NCBI RefSeq assembly: GCF_947623445.1 | Contig: NC_135241.1 | Coordinates: 4,094,501-4,158,500, forward strand | Direction of reading: 5' to 3' | Origin: Clavelina lepadiformis | Lineage: Eukaryota; Chordata; Ascidiacea; Aplousobranchia; Clavelinidae | Length of the DNA stretch: 64,000 nt | Part shown: piece after piece, positions 54,459 to 64,000 of the stretch | Layout of the letters: each line of letters opens with the position of its first letter | Position numbering within the stretch: the stretch's first letter is position 1 | Notes under the pieces: generated by a model | What the model saw: only the letters and a program-made list of their open reading frames with translations | Database searches by the model: none | What the model was told of the DNA's origin: nothing | Position numbers and translations under genes: made by a program

Positions 54459-54491
54459 TTTACCAACTTTAGTGCGTTGGGTTGACCTCAA

Positions 54492-54860
54492 TGAAAATCT
54501 TAGAAAAACATCAGATTTTAGGCAGTTACGCTTTACTTATTATCTATTAAGTTAGAATGGAATGTTGCTTCTTACAAGTACACATAAAACAATAAGTGAT
54601 AGTCTAGGTAGTTCAGTATAGGCCTGCCGCCTAATCCTAAAGTCTGATAAACCTATCAGCCAACAGCCATAAATGGTATGATCTTTATCTTTCTCCTTGT
54701 ACTGAGGAGAGCCTTTGCACAACTTAACCTCAGCAGTGATTACTCATTGTTCAAGCCCGGGTTACCAAGCTAGACTTCGTGCAAGTTTCTATTGTCAAAC
54801 ATTTCTTATTTCTTTTTTTTATTTTTATATTGTACTGCCCAATTTTAGAACCGTTTACCA
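54492..54860. other. Intergenic, no gene seen
   Basis: The 5' flank of the small membrane-protein gene. No recognisable element before the SINE. Confidence 0.4.
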
Positions 54861-54864
54861 GGTG

Positions 54865-55012
54865 CCAGGTCCACTGAACGTGAAGTAAGTGTGTTAATAC
54901 TGTTAATGTCTTGCACAACATCACTACAACGGTAGCTCAACCGGGTATCGAACACGGAACACGAGCATTATTGTGAGGCCAGTGCTTAAACCACTCGGCT
55001 ACCGCTATGACC
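54865..55012 (-). repeat. tRNA-derived SINE, copy 1
   Basis: On the minus strand a Pol III box A (TAGCCGAGTGGTTTAAGC) and box B (GTTCGATACCC) are spaced as in a tRNA gene, but the cloverleaf is not intact. The body continues with GCAAGACATTAACAGTATT, shared with the copy at 55720. Confidence 0.75.
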
Positions 55013-55719
55013 AAATTCAGAATTTGTTGGGCGAAGTTACCTATTTTTTTTCGCCATTGACCGCGGAAAGTGAAAATAAAATGGTGCAGAACATAATTAG
55101 GCTAAGCCTACTACGATACAGAATTTTACAGAAAAAAAAAACAACAGCAAGCTTTAAAATGTGCTGTTATGGTGAACTCCCTATCATAAGGAAACTAGTG
55201 TTCTCAGCCTGAGAATGCTGAAAAGCAACAGTAAATCTTGCTTCTCAACTTCATGCCTTTGGAGTCTGACCCCAGGCTCGTTTCGCTTCAACGATTTTTT
55301 CCCGCTGCATTGTGAATTGAGAATATGTTTGTGATCGTGCAATAAGAATGATGTACTGTATAACATGTACTATGTCACAATTTTTCATAAAATTTAATGG
55401 CTTAACTTTTTTGAAAAAGAATTACTTTTAATTTGCAATAAAATTTGAGTTTATTGTATTTACTTCAAGCTGGCTAATTTCAACAAAGCTCTAAGATGGG
55501 AAAATCCCCAACGCTGTGCCTCATGTCAATGACGTAAGTACTGTACCACACCTACAGTTCGTCCTGAGTTGTATAACTGATATCTGGTTTTAAATTACCT
55601 TACGTAAGTAAGCCCACCAGGGCTATGAACGCAAACACTTTGCCAACTTAAATTGGAAAAACAATATTTCCGAACGCAAACAAATCAATCGAGTAGATTG
55701 TTATTACAATTGTCGATTA
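55013..55719. other. Intergenic, no gene seen
   Basis: AT-rich sequence between the two SINE copies. Open frames have random-looking composition. Confidence 0.4.
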
Positions 55720-55835
55720 TTTTGCCAAATGGTTGAGCGCTGGCCTGGCAATAATGCAGCTCGTGTTCCTTGTTCATACCCAGTGGCGCTACCATTGTAA
55801 CACCGTTAGACAAGACATTAACAACATTTTCTCCT
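55720..55835 (+). repeat. tRNA-derived SINE, copy 2
   Basis: Plus-strand relative of the copy at 54865-55012: AAATGGTTGAGCGCTGGCCT (box A region), CGTGTTCCTTGTTCATACCC (box B region), then AGACAAGACATTAACAACA. It is more degraded at box B. An open frame running through it to about 56113 is unlikely to be a gene. Confidence 0.7.
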
Positions 55836-56772
55836 ATTCAATGGATTTGGTAGACAGTCTTAAATTCGGGCAATACTACATAAAAAAATGTGTGACAATT
55901 GGAACTTGCACAAGGGCTTGCTCGGGTTCGAGCGATGAGGACTTAGCCTCGCCGGATTTAAGTCGTGCGAAGTATTTCCACAGTCCAAGAATAAAGGCTA
56001 TTATCATGCCATACCAGCATACCGATTGCAATAACAATGTTTCCCTAGATTGCACTAGAAATTTCCAAGGTTTTCTAGAAAAACTGGATATTTATGTGCA
56101 CCCAAACTTCTAATTCTGCTGACCTCGAGCTTGAATATGCTTAACTCGAACTCGTAATACCTTTTAAACCTGAGCTCAAATAAAAATCGATCGAGTTCGA
56201 AAAAAAAGCTAAAAAATGAATTCGCAGCTATCCACTACCTCAAAGGCGCCGTATATGCTTGTAAAAAGGCCTAATTTCTTTGTTTATTTTATTATAAAGT
56301 AAAATTACTAAAAATGCGCCATTTCCTAGGATAATTCCCGCACCATAAAACAACACCGGCCATGCGCTGGACTCTGATTGGTCTAACAAATTTTTTTAGA
56401 CATTACCTATAGTACTATAGTCCAACCAAATCATGGATATCGCAAAATTTCAGCATATACACTTCGGTAAGCAAAAAGTTTTTCTTTTAAAGTTCGTTTA
56501 TATCAATTGGGGTTTTTAATACTCCTCTGTACCTTGCATGAAAACGATACCAGACATTTTTTTAAAATAGTCGAACAATTGTGTTTTCAAGCTTTGTTGA
56601 AAACTTACAGACTTGCCATGCTAAGTAAATTTGTTTTGACTAACCAACTGTATTTGACAGTCAAAAAGAAGTAACGAAACGTGTATTTGACATTCAAAAA
56701 GAAAGCCAAAAAGGGAAAGTTGTGGCAAGTAATTCTAGGCTGACAAAACAAATTAGTAAAAAGTAGCAAATT
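55836..56772. other. Intergenic, 3' flank of SETDB1
   Basis: No gene recognised. The left part may be the SINE tail. No clear minus-strand AATAAA was found close to the SETDB1 stop. Confidence 0.4.
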
Positions 56773-59700
56773 TTAGAGCAGTCTTTTTCGGCACTTAGTA
56801 GATCCACAATAGCAATGAATAACTCGGTCCGGAATAGACCCAACCACATAATTGTAATCCCAAGTTAGTTCCATCCCAGAACGAATCGTACTATAATAAA
56901 AAAAGTAATCACAGCCATTGTTGAAGATATGAGGAATCAGCAGCAGCAGCAGCAGCAGCAGCAGCACAAAAGGTTTCAGTGCATTATACACAAAGAAACA
57001 GAACCAATTCTAATAAATTATATTTACAATATACATGCATGTACAATTGTATACAAGTGACTGATTTGTAGTGCTTATAAGTTGTACTTATCTCAAACAA
57101 ATTACAATTTATTACAATAAAAATAATAGCAATAAGACTTGCCTGCTTGCAAAAAAAGCTACCCACGGAAATCTCAAGTCGTGAGTATCAATGAAGACAT
57201 TCTGCACCATAAGGTTTGGAGTACAGGAATGATTCAAATAGCGACCCAGATTTCCTGTCTTCTTTGCATTGATGATGAACGTTCCTTGAGGTCCGAAATA
57301 TTTTCTCGTTCCAATTGTTTCTTCGTCGCTGTCAAGGTCAACACCAACCTTGTTTCCACCAGTCGACTTCCGAGCTACAGGTCGTGTTATGATTTCTCCG
57401 TCGGAGTCCGTGTCAGTTGTATCATCATCTTGTAGCTGCTGGAACAAACCTTGAAATGCATTCGATACATAATCTGTTAATTCAAAAGTATAGAAACAAG
57501 GAACTATTTATCTAAAACTGTTAGATTTATCTAAAACTAAGCAGATAAAATGCAATGCCAAATTGCAACGACAAAACTTGGGAAATTTAGCTTAAATCTG
57601 CGGAGACATTATTACGTGCCTGTATAATTATAAATGGATAAAAAAGGTTTATATATTTTTTAATTTAGCTAAATTCATAGTATGTTGATGAGTACACAGA
57701 ATCATAAAACATTCACAACAGTTACTGCTTGAAACAACTAGCAATAAATTTTTAACTGTTTTTGTTTTCCGAAACCAGTTTCTTCATCACCATCTTTCCT
57801 CTTCGTTTGTGGATGTTTTCTGGTAGATTGGGAGGTGAGACCTCAGCTGAATATCCAAGTTTCCTTTGTTGGCCTAGAAAAGTGTAGATTTAAACTTTGA
57901 TGAAACTTACTGAAACAGAAACTATTCATCGTGACGCCCGCAACAATATGAGAGGAAGAAAATTTTTAACAAGGTTATTACTTTGATCAACTTGAACCAG
58001 ACAGTGGATAACGAAATGCTATATAGTCACAACTAAATGTTTACATCATTATTACAGTAGATTGACAGTGTTACTTTCAAATTATAAAATCGATTAATTA
58101 TTGTTTTGTAGTAAGATAAAGGTGGGCCATACATAATTCTGCATGTCAGGGGCAAGAGAAGCTACGGTTCTCACCGTCCTGAGATAAACAGAATTAAAGA
58201 GAGTAAGTAGAATGACCAAGGTTCTTTTCCGTCGAACACTTTTTGCCTTTAGCATTATGCCTAATGATGTTATTTCAACCAGAGAGATTGTGAGAAAGCT
58301 ATTTCGATATGTCAACGGCATGAGGTTCGAACCTGGATCTAACAATTGCCAGGCGAGCAACTTAACTATTTGGCCATGGCCTCTCTTGTGGTGTAGTAGG
58401 CCTACATGTATATGACCATGCAGGCAACACATTACTTACCTCCTAACAAAGCATCAAGCTTTTTCTCAGCAATCTGTAAGTGAAATAAAAAATTAATTTT
58501 GTTAAAACAATTCTTCTTTTTTCATGTATACACATTACACACACCCAATATAATTCATGACAAATCTGTGGACTGCTTCACAAAATTTGGCTTTATGTCC
58601 AGTTGTTGTGGAAACAGTTATAATATTATTGCCTTTAAGCTTTCTGTAGTAAAAGAGAATCATTTACACCTACCTCAGAATCATCATCATCAGTATCTGT
58701 GCTATACCTTGCTTGTTCGGCATTGCTGTAATTACATTATATGTTTTAAAACAAGCACAGTGCGTTAAATTCAATGCATTTAATCAACCAAGTTAGCACA
58801 AGGGTAAGACTTGGAAATTTCTTTAGACAGTTGGCATTGGCCCCTAGCTAGCTGCAATAATCGATAACTAAGTGCAGGCCAATTTAGGTTTTATTCTTAA
58901 TAGTCTGGACTCTGGATTAAATAAATTTGTAGTAAAAACAAATTATGTTTGTCAAGCTGAACTTCAAAGTTTCTTTCGGAAATAAAATTCTCAAACATTA
59001 ATATGATAAGTAATCAGAGCGGCGCCATTTCATAGGTTGATGGATTAAAAAACTGAAACAAATTTTTTCTTAAATGTACAATTGTACACTATAAGTTTTC
59101 ATGTAATGGCTGACAACTTTTTATTTTGGTGTCTTTGAGCTTTTGTCGCTTAGCAGTACTAACAAAATATATTTTCTCAGCCCTGCAACTGTGACAAAGT
59201 TTTGAATACTTTAACTGAGAGGAAAATAAAGCTTTACTATTTTAAGACTCGCAAAGCAACCTTATGTAAAATGATGGCCCGTTCCTTTGAGAAAAACTTG
59301 GATTTACAATGACTAGTAAGCACAAGCATTTTGTTCATGACTCACTCTGAGCTACAACCATCGTCACTGAAGTCACTTTGCATATCGACTCCACTTGAGT
59401 TTGCCGAGTCATACTCCTCCTTCTGACTCTCAGCAACTTCTATGTGGTCAAGTTCAGCAAGGTATTCATCACCGTTCTGCAAGCCTTCCTCGTTTGCATT
59501 TACTTCTGTCTGTATCATGCCTGCCAGCAAAAATATAAATGTCATACTTGGCTTAGTTATGAAGTAAGTTATGCCAAATGATGTGCTGTGCAATTAGGAA
59601 TTGATAGGTCTGCTTCAAATGTGTTCTAAATGTTTAGAAAAAAGACATGGAATGCCATTTAGCTGATGCTTTACCCGTGTAAATGCACACAAACGTCCCA

Positions 59701-62700
59701 CGAGCGATATCATCCAAACAGCGAATGCCCCAGCCTTTCTTCTGTGTCTTAAACATCTGAAGTCTGCATTGCAAACCTTTCTGAACTACCCTGTTCTTGC
59801 ATTGCTGGTTGCATTTACATCGATCATTGCATTCATAGATTCTACATGTAAAGCACTTACAATAATATTTACAACCGAGTAGAATATATCTGTTTTCCCA
59901 AGACAAATACATACCCGGTAGGTAAAAAGCTGAATAGTCGCTTATGTTGATAACCAGCCTGCTTTTTTGTCTTTCCTCCACGACAGCAAGAAGTTGCCTG
60001 AACAGTCAGCTGCTGACATGGACACTTTGAGCGATCACGACAGTTATCTGGGCAGTCGCAGCAGACCATAAAGTTTGGTGACCTGTTGATTTTGACGCCA
60101 GTTCCAGGTTTTCTCATCTTGGTGTAGGGCATTCGAGGTGGCTCTTCTGAACCAATTTCATTCACACAGCTTACAGGCATGTCCTCCTTCCCCCCTGCAG
60201 TTATAACTTGTTTTTAAAGTATTAAAACAATTGAAAAGCAACAAACTTATTCATCTGTGCTATCCCTGTTATCCTACCCTTCTTACACACTTGGCATCAA
60301 TTTTATTACATTAGCTATAAAATCTATATATAAAAGCTATATACTGTATGACTGTACCTGAGTAGTCAGGGTTGAAGTATTTTGCATCCCTCGGTGGCTT
60401 CGTGATGACGCAACCAGCCTTTGCAGGATTGCCTATCACCGTTCGAACTGTGTGGTCAAAACAAAAGTGATCATAGTCGAGCTCGTTGATATTACACTCG
60501 AAAAGGTATCGTTCCACATCATTCATGTTACGACAAGAACGACCACATGGAGCTCGATAGTAAACGTGATGAAATATTCGCTGCAATGAGCCAATTTTAA
60601 GACGACAAACGTCTCTAGTCCAGCCTCGGAGAAGAGGCTTTATAAGTGGGTTGGCCCTATAATAAAATGGTTTCAGTTAGAAGACTTTAAAACTTGATCT
60701 GAGTTGGCGTGGCATGTTAGAACCACACGTGACTTTACTCAAATAAGTTATTACACAAACAGCATTAACATTACAGTACATGGTACCCAGCAAGGCTTTT
60801 AGTCTTCCACGTAAAAGCAGTAACACAATGAGGTGAACAGGTATGGAGTGTGTACGGGGGAGAAATTTTGCTGATATTCTGAGGTAGTAAATCTTCATCA
60901 ATGCCGTCATCAATCTTTAAATACATCATACATGTCACAGAAAACCAAAAACATGAACAGGAAAGTAGGCAGCAAACAGGTAGAAGCAACTCACAATTCC
61001 AGACTTGTCAGGGTCCTCTGATAATTTTTGAGAAAGCTTGGATTTCGATGACATTCTGTGGCATTAAATACAACAGAAATGTGAATGCTGCTACACAGCA
61101 ACAGAAAAGAAACAATTAGGCTACTTGCCTGGTTGTACTTGGCATGTCTATTTCGCTTTCAACAGATTTGCTCCTTCGCTCGAATCGGCTGAATATCCGA
61201 CTAGCCATATCAAAGCCTCCATTCATTTCTGTAAACGAATCCGGAATCTTAGTTGGGGCAGTTTGATTTGTGCTAGATTTTTGGTCGGACAGGCGACGAG
61301 ACCATGGTGCTTCCCACTGACCTTTATAAAAAGGATAATCATATAAAAGTGGACATTATAAGTTTTTGTGCCCAGGACACGATATATACACTGTAGCGTT
61401 CAATGTACCAGCACTTACATAAACAAATAGATAAATACCTTCCTTTTTGGATGGTGAAATACCTTCTGGTTCCGCATTTTCTAAACACAATCCATTGCTG
61501 AATGATTTTGTGATAACGTACTACTACGTATTTGTTATGCAAAAATAACGAGGCAGAACATATTTTCAACAAGGATATGAATTTGGAAGGCACCTATACT
61601 TTGTGCAACATATACTAACCTGTTTGATCACCGGTTAAGTCAACAATCTCTATATGAGCTCGTCTCATCCCAGTATGAGCCCGAGCAATTTGATTTGATT
61701 TTTCCGGGTGTATTTTCTAGGGAAAAGTGAAGCATTGAACAACAAATTTAAAATGAAAGACAGGAAATCATAAAGAGTTTGGATGCAATGAAAGACATCT
61801 CTATCATAAAAGGCTAACCATGTGTTGTTGACGATACAATGGTTCAAGGCGCATTGATCCACGATAAATCCATTCCCGGCTGTTGTCCGAAAAATACAGG
61901 ATTTCAACCAAGCTACAGTCCACTTTTAAACAGCGAGCTTTGTGCCACTCTCCATCAAACTCAACCTAAATGTATAAGTTATACGTATTCAATCGAATAA
62001 TAAAAAGGAAAAGTCAAACTTTGGCACAAAAATCTACGATTATACCTTTAACGTCTGTCCTTCCTTCACGCTTAACATCTGTCGTTCTGGAGTTGAAAGG
62101 TATTCTTTTATGTACTGAGCAGTGTCTCTAAAGAAGTATAATGTAAAAATTGAAAACAGCTATTCAAAAACCAACTATACTGGAATGAATACAAGTCTTG
62201 AAGCAGCATTTACAACAACATCAATAAAAACATACTGATTAAAAGTAAAATTATTTTAACTTTACAACTTACATAATTCTATATTCATTGAATGTAACCC
62301 CAGCTGTACTTTATGTAATCAATCAAAAACACTAATCAACAACTATTGCATGCTACATCACAAGACAAGATATGTACAATAAATACATACCTGTGACTGA
62401 TTTCATTCCACACATTTATTTGAGGCCCGTAAGTCAAATATACGTTTTTTGGAAAACAGTACATGGCGTAACCATCATCAAAAAAAACTAGAAATCTTCC
62501 TCTGTTGACCGCTTTATCTTCGGCTTCAGCTACAATGCCACTGTACAAGCCTGACATCAAAGTGTGAATGTTTAATTATCATAAAATGAGATTTGCTACT
62601 TATACTGAAAAAAAAAGTAAAGAATACAAACATAAGGACAAATTAGTTAATAAAAAAAGCAGAAAGTGATTTGACAACAAATTTTGAAAACAGAAAGCTT

Positions 62701-64000
62701 TCAAATTGAAAGGAATGTATCAATTTTGAAAGTTCCTACAAACCTTCGTCTCGATAGTTTGCAGCAACCCGTGATCCAGCTGGGATCTGACCTGGCCGAA
62801 ACAATGAGTATGTTTCAAGACAAGCAAGATGGTTGGCTTGAAGAAGGCTTTTATGATTAGTTTCTTCAAATCGAACCTGGTAATCAAAGTTGAATGTTTT
62901 ACAGGAAGATATATTAGTAATAATTAATTCAAGTATTGCCTGTACCAATATCCAGTCCAGGGTTGGGCAAACTTGTGCAATGCAAGAGCTGTATTTGAGA
63001 CACCTAGTCTAATATGAGAGGCAATTCCCAAAAAAACTAACGTACAATCGAAGAATAGTCATCAGTAAAATTAAGTATACTGCAGAAAAAGTTTTGATTG
63101 TGTGTAGTGTTTAAGCAGTTTTTGTAGAAAATGTATGGCTGATTTGTAAGAGTAATTATGACGAAAGTGGTGGCAATTCTAATGTCACAATATAAGATCA
63201 CATGCTTGCTGGTCAGTTTAATCAAATATAATAGTGGCCAAGCCTTTTCAATGGAAAAAAAAACTATGCAGGAAGGTGGTTAGTTCAACTGGAGGGTTGG
63301 GTTTTTTCAGTAAAAGGAGTCTAATTGGTGACAATGTATTTTCTACTGAAGCAATCGAAAAAAGGAAGCTAGTGCAAATAGTTAAGACTGAACTTAATGA
63401 GCTATAAAATAGCATTTACCTTTACCGATATACACCATATTAGCTGTTTCAGGTGAAGCTGGGCATGATTGCCGTAACACATCTTCTTTCTCTTACACAT
63501 TTAATAAGCTTTACCACTACCTACTTCTTGTCGCTCACACAAAAATATTTAAACTTAATGCAAACACCAACATCGTGCACATTGTTTTCTAATTGTGATA
63601 TCGTCTTTACTACCATGATGTCAAACTTCGTGCCAAATTTGCATTTTTGTGACACATTTTTGGCAATAACTGCTTATCCACTAGATATTACGGTATTAAG
63701 AAATTCTTTCCCAGGCATAATTACCGAAAACTATTTTTTGATGTAAGGTCAACTTCTTTATGGAATTGCCCATTGCTTAACTGACCTTGATTTCAAATGC
63801 AGCTAAAACTGAGTCAGACATGAACATTAAACATACCACACAACAACGACCTCAAATATAATCTTTAAGGCATGCATGTAAGTTTTATTCAAATTTCTAA
63901 AAAAACAGCCTAAACATTTCACCTTATATTTTTGTTTTTCCCTGTGCCTCTGTTTGTCTATAATGGCAGCTTTTTTCCATTCATTCTTACAGAAAGCAAG
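56773..64000 (-). CDS. SETDB1: SETDB1, histone H3 lysine-9 methyltransferase (5' end outside window)
   Basis: Exons from the right edge: 63923->64000, 62744-62876, 62391-62550, 62046-62127, 61819-61965, 61620-61716, 61439-61480, 61129-61321, 60995-61055, 60787-60914, about 60358-60656, about 59915-60193, 59675-59841, 59346-59520, 58674-58725, 58440-58473, about 57800-57873, 57143-57438 and 56773-56890. Order of domains: tandem tudor ([35 protein letters not shown]), methyl-CpG-binding-like ([20 protein letters not shown]), pre-SET cysteines ([19 protein letters not shown]), SET part 1 ([20 protein letters not shown]), an acidic insert (TDTDDDDSE), SET part 2 ([22 protein letters not shown]) and post-SET ([13 protein letters not shown]). 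The split SET domain is diagnostic. It deposits H3K9me2/3 and silences genes and transposons. Two introns use GC donors. The junction between 60358 and 60193 does not keep frame with the obvious sites and remains unresolved. Confidence 0.93.
56938..56966. repeat. (CAG)n microsatellite
   Basis: Nearly ten perfect CAG units in the last SETDB1 intron, reading CTG on the gene's own strand. It is not in coding sequence. Confidence 0.95.
58225..58395 (-). repeat. tRNA-derived SINE in a SETDB1 intron
   Basis: On the minus strand box A-like GGCCAAATAGTTAAGTTGCT and box B GGTTCGAACCTC are spaced as in a tRNA gene, followed by a non-tRNA body. It has a different body from the SINEs at 54.9 and 55.7 kb, so it is another subfamily. 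The 3' limit is approximate. Confidence 0.65.
62877..63922. other. Long SETDB1 intron
   Basis: About 1 kb between two exons of the tudor region that join in phase 0 (EKQKYK to VRFEETN). No coding or repeat feature recognised inside. Confidence 0.7.

Noticed and set aside
55733-56113. 126-residue open frame
   Set aside because: It starts within a tRNA-derived SINE, lacks an ATG at its left end and has no recognisable motif.

Overview
The window looks like AT-rich nuclear DNA from a deuterostome, most likely a tunicate (ascidian). It is compact, with GT-AG introns mostly 60-400 bp, short intergenic gaps, many tiny DNA-transposon derivatives, and one-to-one counterparts of human genes (UBAC1, ARSB family, EEF1AKMT4, WRAP73, NUP205, SETDB1). 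The tunicate call is inference; the animal origin is clear from the genes.

Layout, left to right. 1-0.8 kb: terminal exon of an unrecognised + strand gene. 2.0-7.2 kb (-): a complete 16-exon gene for a secreted 408-residue protein with five type-2 chitin-binding domains. Its 5' half and promoter region are repeated at 9.0-11.5 kb as a truncated two-domain copy. A decayed hAT transposase lies between the copies, and one gene-1 intron holds two foldback elements. 14.7-15.8 kb (+): intronless UBAC1. 16.7-28.2 kb (+): three tandem 8-exon arylsulfatase B-type genes, all with CTPSR and the other active-site residues. 28.9-29.7 kb (+): intronless EEF1AKMT4-like methyltransferase. 29.7-36.6 kb: no gene recognised, several repeats. 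36.6-38.1 kb (-): WRAP73. 40.2-52.5 kb (-): NUP205, about 40 exons. 53.0-54.5 kb (-): two intronless genes for short single-TM, probably mitochondrial proteins. 54.9-55.8 kb: two copies of one tRNA-derived SINE. 56.8 kb to the right edge (-): SETDB1 from the tudor region to the stop, its 5' end beyond the window.

The single-copy genes are housekeeping or chromatin functions without an evident shared pathway. The two local expansions are the lineage-specific part: secreted chitin-binding proteins (a gut or mucus chitin-layer role is plausible) and GalNAc-4-sulfatase-type enzymes. I did not find a convincing unknown molecular system. The most informative observations are the modular exon architecture and partial duplication of the chitin-binding gene with promoter divergence, mosaic similarity among the sulfatases that points to gene conversion, a set of hAT MITEs with readable target duplications, and two GC-AG introns in SETDB1.
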